Below are positions 32,781-41,485 of a stretch of DNA of 64,000 nt, piece by piece. The notes under the pieces are model-generated. The model was not told the origin of the DNA. It worked only from the letters and a program-made list of their open reading frames with translations, and ran no database searches. Source of the stretch: Aureimonas fodinaquatilis (GTDB lineage Bacteria > Pseudomonadota > Alphaproteobacteria > Rhizobiales > Rhizobiaceae); NCBI RefSeq assembly GCF_008369445.1, contig NZ_VTWH01000003.1, forward strand, positions 516,063 through 580,062, read 5' to 3'. The position numbers were made by a program, and so were the translations under genes. Each line of letters starts with the position of its first letter. Positions within the stretch are counted from its first letter, which is position 1.

Positions 32781-33779
32781 ATGTCCACCTTGGGTCTGCG
32801 GAATGGGTCGAGCTCCCGGCTGCTTGCTGTAGTGATTGTTCTGACAACAGTTCTGGCGGCGGTCAGCCTGTTCATCGGCATCAGCGAAGTTTCGATCGCG
32901 AAAATCATCGGCGGAGGAGATAAGGAGCAAGCGATACGGGTGCTTCTCGTCAGCAGGATCCCGCGCACGGCAGCGATCCTGCTCGCGGGCTCTGCACTCG
33001 CAATTGCCGGCCTTGTCATGCAGATCATCGTTCGCAACCGCTTCGTGGAGCCCTCGACAGCTGGCACCGTTGAATCGGCCTCGCTTGGTTTCCTCGTGGT
33101 CACGATCTTTGCACCTGGCTGGCCACTCATGGCCAAGATGGGCATCTCTGCTCTTTTTGCCTTGGCAGGTACGGCCCTTTTCCTGCGCATCCTTCGCTTC
33201 GTTCCATTGCGTGACACGATGCTTGTGCCGCTTGTCGGCATTATGCTGGGCGGAGTGATCGGCGCGGTGACAATGTTTTTTGCTTACCGTTTCAACCTTC
33301 TGCCGTCGGTTCTCGCCTGGACAATCGGCGACTTCTCCGGCGTCATCCGGGGTCGCTACGAGCTTCTCTGGTTCGGCTTCGCCGCCACCGTGATGGCATA
33401 TATCGCCGCTGACCGTTTCACCGTGGCGGGCATGGGGCGAGACTTCACAATTAATCTCGGGCTCGACTACAAGCTGATAATGACGCTTGGACTGGTGCTT
33501 GTTTCCGTGATTGCGTCTGTAACGCTCATCTCTGTCGGGTCCATACCCTTTCTAGGCCTGATCGTGCCGAATATCGTTTCCCTGATGGTCGGCGACAACA
33601 TGCGCATCACGGTGCCTCTGGTCGCGAGTTTCGGAGCCTTCTTTGTGCTCATCTGCGACATTCTCGGTCGCATCGTGCGCTACCCCTACGAAATACCGAT
33701 CGGTGTCGTCGTTGGTATCTTCGGTTCCGCGATATTCCTCGCTCTTATCTTGCGCAAACGTCATGGAGGGCGGGCATGA
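32781..33779 (+). CDS. Siderophore ABC transporter permease 1 (FecCD type)
   Basis: 332 residues from the ATG at 32781, with GAGGG 8-12 bases upstream; an in-frame TTG at 32766 overlaps the previous gene and is less likely. It has 8-10 membrane segments and the FecCD markers R-I-P-R-T-A-A-I-L-L-A-G-S-A-L-A-I-A-G-L-V-M-Q (about residues 58-80) and F-L-G-L-I-V-P-N-I-V (coupling region, near 258). The binding-protein stop lies 11 bases upstream and the next permease start overlaps the stop, so the operon is tightly packed. Confidence 0.94.
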   Translation: MSTLGLRNGSSSRLLAVVIVLTTVLAAVSLFIGISEVSIAKIIGGGDKEQAIRVLLVSRIPRTAAILLAGSALAIAGLVMQIIVRNRFVEPSTAGTVESASLGFLVVTIFAPGWPLMAKMGISALFALAGTALFLRILRFVPLRDTMLVPLVGIMLGGVIGAVTMFFAYRFNLLPSVLAWTIGDFSGVIRGRYELLWFGFAATVMAYIAADRFTVAGMGRDFTINLGLDYKLIMTLGLVLVSVIASVTLISVGSIPFLGLIVPNIVSLMVGDNMRITVPLVASFGAFFVLICDILGRIVRYPYEIPIGVVVGIFGSAIFLALILRKRHGGRA

Positions 33780-34768
33780 CGGCGACGGGCGCCCAGACGC
33801 GCGAAATGCGATGGCTTCCGAGCCGAAGCGCAGTTGTGCTCTGTGCTCTGGCGCTTCTCACTCTTTCTTCAATCGCGGCGTTTCTGCTTCTTGGCGCGCA
33901 GGGTTCCTGGAGCTTCGTTCTGGCCTTTCGAGGAAAGCGGCTTTTCGCTCTCATGCTCGTCGCGACAGCGATTGCGGTGTCAACTGTGCTCTTCCAGACT
34001 GTCACCAACAACCGCATTCTGACGCCTTCCATCATGGGCTTCGACGCGCTTTACATTCTGGTGCAAACGGGTGTCGTCTTTTTCCTCGGCGTTTCCGCAC
34101 TGGCAGTGACAGATCCTACAACGCGCTACCTGGGCGAAGTCGTCATAATGGCCGGGTTCGCGTGGTTTCTCTTTCGCTGGTTGTTCCTTGGTGAGGAACG
34201 CAGCCTCCATCTTCTTGTCCTGGTTGGGATCGTGTTCGGCATTCTCTTTCGGTCGATCTCCAACTTTCTGCAGCGGATCCTCGACCCTAACGCCTTCCAG
34301 GTTCTTCAGGACGCTCTCTTCGCCAGTTTTCACAGCGTCGACACAACGCTTTTGGGCATATCCGCGTTTCTTCTTCTCGCGGTGGCGGTCGTTCTATGGC
34401 GGATCTCGCACACCTTCGATGTTCTGGCGCTGGGACGGGCTCAGGCGATCAGCCTTGGTGTCGACTATCCACGCACTGTGATGACAATCCTCATGGCGGT
34501 GGCAATTCTCGTCGCCGTGTCAACGGCCCTTGTCGGACCCATTACCTTTTTCGGGCTGCTCGTCGCCAGCCTCGCCCGCACCTTCCTCGGCGATAGCCAG
34601 CACCGGCATGTGCTTCCTGCTGCTGTTCTTCTCGGCATCATTGCGCTCGTTGGCGGTCAGGCCGTGCTGGAGCGGGTCTTCTCTTTCGACACCGCGCTTT
34701 CCATCATCGTGGAGTTTCTTGGCGGCCTCGTTTTTATTGTCCTGATCGTTCGGGGAGCAGCCAGATGA
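33776..34768 (+). CDS. Siderophore ABC transporter permease 2 (FecCD type)
   Basis: A 330-residue FecCD-type permease that pairs with the preceding one. The ATG overlaps the previous stop (ATGA at 33776-33779). Motifs include R-G-K-R-L-F-A-L-M-L-V-A-T-A-I-A, T-N-N-R-I-L-T-P-S-I-M-G-F-D, and the coupling loop V-G-P-I-T-F-F-G-L-L-V-A-S-L-A-R. Two different permeases plus one ATPase is the FatDCE/CeuBCD arrangement. The end overlaps the ATPase gene by four bases. Confidence 0.94.
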   Translation: MTATGAQTREMRWLPSRSAVVLCALALLTLSSIAAFLLLGAQGSWSFVLAFRGKRLFALMLVATAIAVSTVLFQTVTNNRILTPSIMGFDALYILVQTGVVFFLGVSALAVTDPTTRYLGEVVIMAGFAWFLFRWLFLGEERSLHLLVLVGIVFGILFRSISNFLQRILDPNAFQVLQDALFASFHSVDTTLLGISAFLLLAVAVVLWRISHTFDVLALGRAQAISLGVDYPRTVMTILMAVAILVAVSTALVGPITFFGLLVASLARTFLGDSQHRHVLPAAVLLGIIALVGGQAVLERVFSFDTALSIIVEFLGGLVFIVLIVRGAAR

Positions 34769-35523
34769 TCAAAGCTGAGAGCCTTTCGAAGCGTTATGGA
34801 GACACGCTCGTTGTCGATGACGTGACACTCGCATTGCCGAAAGGCGGGATCACGTCGATCATCGGACCAAATGGGGCGGGAAAATCGACGCTTCTCTCTC
34901 TGATGGCGCGCCTTGTCGGTGCCGACGTCGGCCGTGTGATGGTTGACGGGCTCGACGTCGCGACAACGGCAAGTGATGTCCTCGCGCGGCGTCTCGCCAT
35001 TCTGCGTCAGGACAACCACATGACGGCGCGTTTGACTGTACGTGACCTCGTTACCTTCGGCCGCTACCCCTATTCGCGCGGGCGGCCGACGGAAGACGAT
35101 GCCGCCCATGTTGCCAGGGCGCTCAAGCATATGGGGCTCGACGACCTGTCGCGCCGCTACCTCGACGAATTATCGGGTGGGCAACGGCAGCGGGCCTTTG
35201 TGGCGATGGTCCTGTGCCAGGACACCGACTATGTGCTTCTTGATGAGCCGCTTAACAATCTTGACATGAAGCATGCCGCCTCGATGATGCAACTGTGGCG
35301 AGAGGCGGCGCGCAAACTTGGCAAGACAGTGGTGGTGGTTCTCCACGATATCAACTTCGCTGCGTGGTACTCGGACTATATTGTCGCTATGCGTGAAGGG
35401 CGGGTCTGTCGGCAGGGCAGTCCGGAGGATATCATCCAGGCCCCCGTATTGCGGGATATCTACGAGATGGACATCGACGTTCGGGAAATCGATGGAAAGC
35501 GGATCTGCCTGTTCTACGGGTAG
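34765..35523 (+). CDS. Siderophore ABC transporter ATP-binding protein
   Basis: A 252-residue ATPase. Walker A G-P-N-G-A-G-K-S-T is at about residues 34-42, the Q-loop region L-A-I-L-R-Q-D-N-H, signature L-S-G-G-Q-R-Q-R near 135, Walker B Y-V-L-L-D-E-P and switch His in V-V-V-L-H-D-I-N-F. Its start overlaps the second permease (ATGA). It completes the ferric-siderophore importer; no biosynthesis genes are visible, so the cell probably uses foreign siderophores or makes its own elsewhere. Confidence 0.96.
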   Translation: MIKAESLSKRYGDTLVVDDVTLALPKGGITSIIGPNGAGKSTLLSLMARLVGADVGRVMVDGLDVATTASDVLARRLAILRQDNHMTARLTVRDLVTFGRYPYSRGRPTEDDAAHVARALKHMGLDDLSRRYLDELSGGQRQRAFVAMVLCQDTDYVLLDEPLNNLDMKHAASMMQLWREAARKLGKTVVVVLHDINFAAWYSDYIVAMREGRVCRQGSPEDIIQAPVLRDIYEMDIDVREIDGKRICLFYG

Positions 35524-35688
35524 ACTTATTGAGCGCCTCCACAGATGAACTGCTTGGATCAATGCCGCAATCTGGCAGCGAAGGCCGTGCAAAGCGGTAG
35601 CCCTTGGAGCGCTTTCACCGATTTCCCGATCCGGCGAAGTGCTCTGAAAGCCCGTTCTCCAGGTTCAATCGAAATTTGCCGATGGGCC

Positions 35689-36183
35689 TCAGTTCGCCAG
35701 TTCCAGAGTAACGGTCTCAACGCCAGCCGCGAAGTTCACACCCGTTTCTCCTTCGATCGAGAGCGGTTGCAGGGCCAAAGCCTCGTCAATCCCGCCAACC
35801 AGCGCGTTGGCTCCCAAGCCCACGCCTACCGCTACACTTGCCTCCACCCCGGCATACTTGCCGGCCAGCGAACTGAAGTCTTTATCGCGTGCGAGACCGG
35901 CGACAGTCCAGACCAGTCGCCCCTCTTCAACTGTTCCCAGCTCAAGCCCATACTGGTCGATTGTGCCAACATAATTCACGGGCGCTTTGCCGCCATCCGG
36001 CTGGAACACGCAGGTCAGCTTTTCTTTCTGTTCTACAAAGTTGCTTATGCCCTTCGAGACATCGCAGGTCAGGACGCCAAGCCTGACCGACGGTGCTGCC
36101 ATTGCAGATGACGGGTGCAACAGAGTTGCGCCGCTGATCATCGACGCAAACAGTAAATTCATAGGAGTTGAGTGGAGTTTCAT
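35689..36183 (-). CDS. DUF992 family periplasmic protein
   Basis: 164 residues from the ATG at 36183 (MKLHSTPMNLLFASM); a GTG at 36210 would add nine residues. Residues 1-30 form a signal peptide ending S-A-M-A-A. The mature part has the DUF992 pattern: V-R-L-G-V-L-T-C-D-V near the start, a second Cys in K-L-T-C-V-F (possible disulfide), Y-V-G-T-I-D-Q-Y-G-L-E-L-G and the final V-T-L-E-L. DUF992 proteins are common in Rhizobiales and have no known function. Confidence 0.85.
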   Translation of the reverse strand: MKLHSTPMNLLFASMISGATLLHPSSAMAAPSVRLGVLTCDVSKGISNFVEQKEKLTCVFQPDGGKAPVNYVGTIDQYGLELGTVEEGRLVWTVAGLARDKDFSSLAGKYAGVEASVAVGVGLGANALVGGIDEALALQPLSIEGETGVNFAAGVETVTLELAN

Positions 36184-36543
36184 TTCGCTGACCCCGTTTG
36201 TTGTTTTCACCTTCTGATAGCTACTGTAGCTTGATCACAGCTTAAGAAGCGTGGGGCTTTCTCCTGATCGCGGATTGTCGGCAACTGTTTTCAGGCTTTG
36301 ACGCGAATGCCAAGCGTTTGGGCCAAGTGCACCTGCATTGATAGCTGACCCCCGATTGCGTTGCCAATGAGTTTTTCAGCATGCATCGATCAGGCACATC
36401 TTCTGGGCAGCCGTGCTGCCAAATTTTGTATTCGGCAAAGAAAGTCAGGTAATTTTTCGTTTAGACGGCAAGGGAAAGTGACAAACGGTGAGGTAAAGCG
36501 TTTCAGGTGATCGCGAAACCACCTGAAACAACAATGGACTCTC
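36184..36543. other. 360-base stretch without a clear gene
   Basis: No intact gene. A 31-codon open stretch on the minus strand (36291-36386) reads MHAEKLIGNAIGGQLS and ends T-L-G-I-R-V-K-A, which looks like the tail of a lost gene rather than a real small protein. The segment 36225-36256 resembles 20851-20882. The left end must hold the promoter of the DUF992 gene. Confidence 0.45.
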
Positions 36544-36891
36544 TTAGTTCAGGCTGCCATCCCGGTTACGGTCCCCAAGCGCAAAATCCTGAGACACCTG
36601 GGTCATAAATTCTTCTCGCGTGATGCGGCCATCACTGTTGGCGTCCACAACGGCAAATTGCTCAACAGTCAGAATGCCTGTCGTTTCCTGCGGCGAGAGT
36701 GTGCCGTTGCCATTCCGGTCCATCTTCGCAAACGCCTCGCCCATGAAGGCATCATATTCGGCTTTGCTGATGGTGCCATTGCCGTCTCTGTCGAGCGCAT
36801 CAAAATGCTGCTGCGTCAGGTCACCCGTGGCCTGAGCAAGGGCAGGGCCCGCCAGAAAAAGGAAGGCTAGAGTTAGAGCTGTCTTTTTCAT
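36544..36891 (-). CDS. Secreted EF-hand calcium-binding protein
   Basis: 115 residues from the ATG at 36891 (MKKTALTLAFLFL), with GGGAGA upstream. Signal peptide residues 1-19 end A-L-A-Q. Four EF-hand loops follow: D-R-D-G-N-G-T-I-S, D-R-N-G-N-G-T-L-S, D-A-N-S-D-G-R-I-T and a last D-R-N-R-D-G-S-L-N that stops inside the loop, lacking the twelfth-position Glu. It should bind Ca in the periplasm; no enzymatic domain is present. It lies next to a lipoprotein gene on the same strand, 11 bases apart. Confidence 0.88.
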   Translation of the reverse strand: MKKTALTLAFLFLAGPALAQATGDLTQQHFDALDRDGNGTISKAEYDAFMGEAFAKMDRNGNGTLSPQETTGILTVEQFAVVDANSDGRITREEFMTQVSQDFALGDRNRDGSLN

Positions 36892-36902
36892 GTGGATCTC
36901 CC

Positions 36903-37145
36903 TCACTGGCAAGCCAGGCGATTGCCAAGCAGCCCGCCACCACCGGCACCAAGCGCTGCGCCCACAACCCGACCGCTTCCGCCGCCGATTGTGCTGCCCA
37001 GAAGCCCGCCGACAACCGCTCCGCCAATCGTGCCGGCCATGCAGTTGAATTCCTGGTTTTTCTCACTGCTGGTTCCGGTGGACTGGCACGCAGCCAACGC
37101 CAGCATGCCGGCGAGGCCCAGCGCCACGCTCGCTTTTCTCATCAT
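36903..37145 (-). CDS. Glycine-zipper outer-membrane lipoprotein
   Basis: 80 residues. The N terminus M-M-R-K-A-S-V-A-L-G-L-A-G-M-L-A-L-A-A-C is a lipoprotein signal with Cys20 as the acylated residue. The rest is a glycine-zipper domain (T-I-G-G-A-V-V-G-G-L-L-G-S-T-I-G-G-G repeats) as in 17-kDa-antigen-like proteins. Such proteins embed in the outer membrane and affect envelope integrity. It lies 11 bases upstream of the EF-hand gene and is probably co-transcribed. Confidence 0.87.
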   Translation of the reverse strand: MMRKASVALGLAGMLALAACQSTGTSSEKNQEFNCMAGTIGGAVVGGLLGSTIGGGSGRVVGAALGAGGGGLLGNRLACQ

Positions 37146-37450
37146 CAGACTATGTCTCCCTTATCAACCGCGATCTCGAATTCTGTAAGTATCCAAGGTA
37201 GCTTATATTGATGTGGCAAAGTCAAGTGGCCGCTGAAAACTTCGCCTCTGCTGTTGGTGAAAGCAGGTGAACGACCTGCCCAAGAGCTTTGTGTACCTCC
37301 GGGGTCATTATCGACCTGATATTCGGCGCATGCCAGAAAAACAGCGAGCAGGCGGAAAGTGTTAGTCGCAGCTTTGCACATTGAATTGTTGCGGTCCATA
37401 CCGCCGCCTTTTGGCGGCGGTACAATATCAGGAAATTGTCAGGTGCTGGA
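37146..37450. other. 305-base gap between the lipoprotein and sodC
   Basis: Contains a perfect 10-bp hairpin (37399-37422) just after sodC, and otherwise AT-balanced sequence that should carry the lipoprotein promoter. Open frames here show no protein-like character. Confidence 0.5.
37399..37422 (-). terminator. Hairpin downstream of sodC
   Basis: TACCGCCGCC and GGCGGCGGTA form a perfect 10-bp stem with a TTTT loop, 29 bases past the sodC stop. No U run follows, so it may stop transcription only with Rho or protect the mRNA 3' end. Confidence 0.5.
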
Positions 37451-37954
37451 TCACTCGATGACAGCGCAGGCCAGACGATTGCCAGCATCGCCCGACGGCT
37501 GGCTGCTGTAATCGTCAGCATTCGCATGGATCATCAGCGCGCGTCCGACTATTCCATTTTCACTGTCATCCAGTGCCACCAGCGAATTGAACACCTGCGC
37601 TTTCGCCGTTCCGCTGGCGGGAACATAGATATTCGGCATGTCTCCAGCATGGGGACCCGTCTCTGTCATGTAACCATGCTCGACATCCGCGGGATTGAAG
37701 TGGCCTCCGGCGGAATCATGGCCGGTTGTGTGATCGCAGCTACCGGTTTCGTGGACATGGAAGGCAACCCATTCCTCGCTCGGCAGGCCATTCACCTCCA
37801 ACTCGATCAGAACGCCGGTGGACGTGCTGGTCAGTGTTGCGGCTCCACTGGGTTTGCCTTCTGCGTCAACGAAATTTGCCGTGCCAGTGTTCTGTGCCAG
37901 GGCGGCCGTGGTCAGCAGAACGTATGTTGCGGCCGTAGCCAATAGCGGTTTCAT
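37451..37954 (-). CDS. sodC: Periplasmic Cu/Zn superoxide dismutase
   Basis: 167 residues from the ATG at 37954 (MKPLLATAATYVLL), preceded by AAGGAAAGGG. Signal peptide residues 1-21 end A-L-A-Q. The metal site is intact: F-H-V-H-E-T-G-S-C with two Cu ligands, G-H-D-S-A-G-G-H-F-N-P with bridging and Zn His, G-D-M-P-N-I-Y-V, and M-I-H-A-N-A-D-D-Y. The paired cysteines (G-S-C-D-H and L-A-C-A-V) can form the conserved disulfide. It detoxifies superoxide in the periplasm. Confidence 0.96.
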   Translation of the reverse strand: MKPLLATAATYVLLTTAALAQNTGTANFVDAEGKPSGAATLTSTSTGVLIELEVNGLPSEEWVAFHVHETGSCDHTTGHDSAGGHFNPADVEHGYMTETGPHAGDMPNIYVPASGTAKAQVFNSLVALDDSENGIVGRALMIHANADDYSSQPSGDAGNRLACAVIE

Positions 37955-38090
37955 AAACAGCCCTTTCCTTAGGATTGACGTGCAAAGCTTATTGCCGGTC
38001 ATCAACGATAAGCTTGTAGCCAACCACAAGTTCCAGACGTTTCCCGCACGCACCGAAGCCCACCGCATTTTCAGGCGTGGCGCCGCCGTG

Positions 38091-39269
38091 TCAGAATTTC
38101 ACCCGTGCCCCAGCAAGGAAAGCGAAGCTATCCTCGTAATCTGCCGCCTCATCCTCATACGAATAGCTTCGGGCGCCCAGGTAAACTTCCGTTTGCAGGT
38201 AGTCGATATTTTGGACGACTTGAATGCCGTATGAGTCGCTGTCTGTATTGTTTCCGGCGATGTCGCTTCCAAAATAGGCGTCGATGGAAAACGCCGTTTT
38301 ACCGACCTCGAAAATATCGGTCTGATAACCAAGTTTGGCGTAGCCGTATTGGCCATCAAACGACTTCTTGTCTGAATAGGCTGCGGCAAGCGTAACACTC
38401 AGACCGGTGGGCTGATGGAGGACTGAGACCGAAGCATCATAAATCGAGGTGCTGTCGCCCGGTCTCGAAAAGCCTATAGCGCCGCCAACTTTGAAGTCGT
38501 CAAAAGTTCCGTCATAGCGCACGGCCATGTCCCACACGGTCGTGCCGGATTCTTCAGGAACCACCTGCTGACCTACCGAAGTCGCGAAGCTGAAACCTGC
38601 GAATGAGGGGGTATCATACCGAACGCGCAGTTTGCGCCCGACTCCGTCGAAGTTGGAAAACGCGTCTTTAATCTGAACGGTTGAAAGCGTGCCATCGGTC
38701 GATCGGAAGAACGGGCCACCGGCCATGTCGGAGACCAGAGAGTAACCAACGACGGTTGTTCCGGAAAAGTCGACTTCTGCGGTCCCGTCAGAAGCCATGC
38801 TGCCCTGTCCAAACCAAAGCTTTCCCAGGTCTGGCATTTCAACATAAATTTCCGCTTTGCGAAGCAGATTGGTGTCCCAGTCGTAGTCATCCTTGTTCAA
38901 TTGATCCACGTAGTTGGTCGAATAAGGATTCCACTCCCATTCGAGATTTCCCCCGATCGACAGGTTGTTTTCCAACAGGCTGTAGACGCGAAGGCCGATA
39001 CGCGAGGATGAATTACCATTATCGACAGGAAAATAGGTTTCTGAAGAGCCGCCATCGTCGGAATACAGAATGCCTTTGTTGATCTGGCCGTAAAATTCCA
39101 GATAGGCCGTATCATCGCCAACCCGCAATTTGGGGATCAGCTGTTCTGCACGCTTGCTGTCATCCGCCGGCTTGGCCAGTTCCTGTGCGGACAATGAGCC
39201 TGTTGAAGCCAGTAACGGGAAGAGAAGCAACAGTACACCGCGCGGTAGGACAAATGGTAGTTGTTGCAT
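38091..39269 (-). CDS. Outer-membrane porin
   Basis: 392 residues with a signal peptide (1-29, ending L-S-A-Q). The mature protein begins with an acidic and basic spacer, then F-Y-G-Q-I-N-K-G-I-L, a porin first strand. It has many alternating beta strands and ends F-L-A-G-A-R-V-K-F with terminal Phe for BAM recognition. It resembles general porins of the 16-stranded type rather than the short Rhizobiales Omp2 repeat porins. The long upstream gap suggests its own regulated promoter. Confidence 0.86.
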   Translation of the reverse strand: MQQLPFVLPRGVLLLLFPLLASTGSLSAQELAKPADDSKRAEQLIPKLRVGDDTAYLEFYGQINKGILYSDDGGSSETYFPVDNGNSSSRIGLRVYSLLENNLSIGGNLEWEWNPYSTNYVDQLNKDDYDWDTNLLRKAEIYVEMPDLGKLWFGQGSMASDGTAEVDFSGTTVVGYSLVSDMAGGPFFRSTDGTLSTVQIKDAFSNFDGVGRKLRVRYDTPSFAGFSFATSVGQQVVPEESGTTVWDMAVRYDGTFDDFKVGGAIGFSRPGDSTSIYDASVSVLHQPTGLSVTLAAAYSDKKSFDGQYGYAKLGYQTDIFEVGKTAFSIDAYFGSDIAGNNTDSDSYGIQVVQNIDYLQTEVYLGARSYSYEDEAADYEDSFAFLAGARVKF

Positions 39270-39711
39270 GAGTTTCCCCTGCGTAACGTTATCAAGTGCC
39301 GTGCGCCATTAAGCGGAACCTGAGCCAGATCCTAAAGGCGCTGCGATGCTTATGACAACCTGTGCATGAACACGGGCGAATAGTTTTACACTGTTTCCTG
39401 CCAGCAAGCTCAAATGCGTCATTCAGCAAACGGCTGCCATTCTGGTAACAGGGCAGGCGTGTGAGAAATCTTTCTCCAGTCGTAAGCATCCGCAGATCAA
39501 CCGCCAGCATGCATTGATTGCTGAGCCTGACCAGTAGTCTCTCCGTAAAATACAAGATTTTCGCTGCCCGTCGGTAACGGTCTGGCCATAGGCTCCGTTC
39601 AGGTCTGAAACTCGTATCGATGCGTTGAACCGCAAGTCATTTCAGATGAGCGTCGCGGGTCCGACGAAAATTCACCCTGTAGTTGATGTCATCAATGAAG
39701 AGGTAACTCTG
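39270..39711. other. 442-base divergent intergenic region between porin and aspT
   Basis: No gene seen. It must contain the promoters of both the porin (minus) and aspT (plus). The aspT ribosome binding site GAAGAGG lies at 39697-39703. I could not identify an acid- or iron-type operator in it. Confidence 0.45.
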
Positions 39712-41403
39712 ATGATAGACTGGTTTGTCACTACGCTTCGGACATATCCGGAAATTGCAATCTTTCTGGCACTGGGTCTTGGCTATTACTTCGGTTCCTT
39801 CACCTATAAGGGCCTTGGTCTTGGCGCCGTAACGGCAACGCTGATCGCCGCCGTATTGATTGGCCAGTTGGGCATCACAGTATCTCCGCCTCTGAAGCCG
39901 TTTTTCTTTTTGATGTTTCTTTTCGCCATCGGCTATGGGGTTGGACCACAATTTGTGCGCGGTATTGCAAAAGACGGCATTCCACAGGCGCTGTTTGCCG
40001 TTGTCGTCTGTTTGTTCTGCCTTGCATCGGCATATTTCGGCGCGGTGATTGCTGGATATGACATCGGCTCTGCGGTTGGTCTCTATGCCGGCTCGCAGAC
40101 GATATCCGCTTCCATGGGGCTTGCAACAGACGCCATCAATCGCCTGGGTCTGCCACCGGAACAGAGCAAGGCCATGCTGGATGCCATGCCTGTCGCCTAT
40201 GCTGTCACCTATATTTTCGGAACCGTTGGCTCGGCCATTGTGCTGGCTCTCTTCGGGCCGGCACTGCTGAACATTGATCTGGAAGCGGAGTGCAAGCGAT
40301 ACGAGGAAGAGAATGGCGGCAAAAAAGCGCTCGGTGGCGCTGGAACTGCCTGGCATAACTTTGAACTGCGCGCGTATCGCGTCAAAGACGGTGCACGGAT
40401 AGTCGGCATGACGGCTTTGGAGGCTGAAAGCCTGCTGCCCTCAGAGCGCGTCTTCGTTGAACGCATTCGCCGCTCGGGTGTTATCGAAGACGCGACCACT
40501 GACACGGTTATTGCTGCGGGTGACATTGTTGCAATTGCAGGCCGTCGTGAAGTTCTGGTTGACCTGATCGGAACCGTTGCCTCCGAAGTTGACGACCGCG
40601 AACTGCTTGCTGTGGCTGCCGATGGTATTGACGTCTACATCACGAACAAGGAAGTGGACGGGAAAACACTTGCGGAACTTTCAACGCGGCCATCGGCGCG
40701 CGGGGTCTTCCTGCGCAAGATCGTGCGTGGTGTCACCGCGACTGAAATACCAATTCTGCCCAATACGAAAATCTATCGTGGCGACATTCTGACAATCGTC
40801 GGCCGCACTCAGGACACGGCTGCCGCAACCAAGGACCTTGGGCGCCCGGACGCACAAACCGATGTGGCTGACGTGGCATTCATAGGCGCCGCAATAGCAA
40901 TCGGTGCGTTGGTCGGTGCACTGACCTTCAGGGTCGGCAGTGTGCCGCTCACCCTGTCCACATCGGGCGGTGCGTTGATATCCGGACTGTTCTTCGGCTG
41001 GCTGCGGTCCGTGCGCCCGACATTCGGGCGCATTCCGTCGCCCACGGTCTGGTTCATGAATTCGGTCGGTCTGAATGTTTTCATCGCAATTGTCGGCATA
41101 TCGTCCGGGCCAATATTTGTGGCCGGACTCCAGCAACTCGGTTTCAGCCTGTTTCTGTGGGGCATCGTCGTCACCACGGTGCCACTGGTTCTTGCGATGT
41201 ATGTCGGCAAATACATCTTCCGTTTTCACCCGGCTATTCTGCTCGGCTGCTGCTCCGGCGCGCGGACAACGACGGCATCGCTCGGCATGATCAATGATCG
41301 GGCCAAAAGTCAGATCCCTGGTCTTGGCTATACAGTCACCTACGCCGTCGGCAACACACTTCTGACCATCTGGGGCATGGTGCTGGTGCTTTTGCTTGCC
41401 TGA
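39712..41403 (+). CDS. aspT: Aspartate:alanine antiporter (AspT/AAEx family)
   Basis: 563 residues from the ATG at 39712 ([15 protein letters not shown]), supported by GAAGAGG; earlier in-frame codons are not conserved. The layout is two membrane halves of the AAEx family flanking a central cytoplasmic region (about residues 195-400) with two TrkA-C-like segments ([13 protein letters not shown] and [10 protein letters not shown]). [12 protein letters not shown] and [12 protein letters not shown] are the repeated pore motifs. It exchanges external aspartate for internal alanine, giving net charge movement. The partner decarboxylase AsdA lies at 46.0-47.6 kb. Confidence 0.92.
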   Translation: MIDWFVTTLRTYPEIAIFLALGLGYYFGSFTYKGLGLGAVTATLIAAVLIGQLGITVSPPLKPFFFLMFLFAIGYGVGPQFVRGIAKDGIPQALFAVVVCLFCLASAYFGAVIAGYDIGSAVGLYAGSQTISASMGLATDAINRLGLPPEQSKAMLDAMPVAYAVTYIFGTVGSAIVLALFGPALLNIDLEAECKRYEEENGGKKALGGAGTAWHNFELRAYRVKDGARIVGMTALEAESLLPSERVFVERIRRSGVIEDATTDTVIAAGDIVAIAGRREVLVDLIGTVASEVDDRELLAVAADGIDVYITNKEVDGKTLAELSTRPSARGVFLRKIVRGVTATEIPILPNTKIYRGDILTIVGRTQDTAAATKDLGRPDAQTDVADVAFIGAAIAIGALVGALTFRVGSVPLTLSTSGGALISGLFFGWLRSVRPTFGRIPSPTVWFMNSVGLNVFIAIVGISSGPIFVAGLQQLGFSLFLWGIVVTTVPLVLAMYVGKYIFRFHPAILLGCCSGARTTTASLGMINDRAKSQIPGLGYTVTYAVGNTLLTIWGMVLVLLLA

Positions 41404-41485
41404 CCGCAATTGCCGGAAATCTGACCAGACGAATGAACATTACGGCCACACATTCACGGGCCGAACCAATGGTGGGAGTGAAGCA

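Noticed and set aside
35545..36111. 188-codon plus-strand open frame opposite the DUF992 gene
   Set aside because: Antisense shadow; the minus-strand gene has a signal peptide and family motifs.
37145..37399. 84-codon minus-strand open frame upstream of the glycine-zipper gene
   Set aside because: No ribosome binding site, no recognisable motif, and it begins inside the sodC downstream hairpin.
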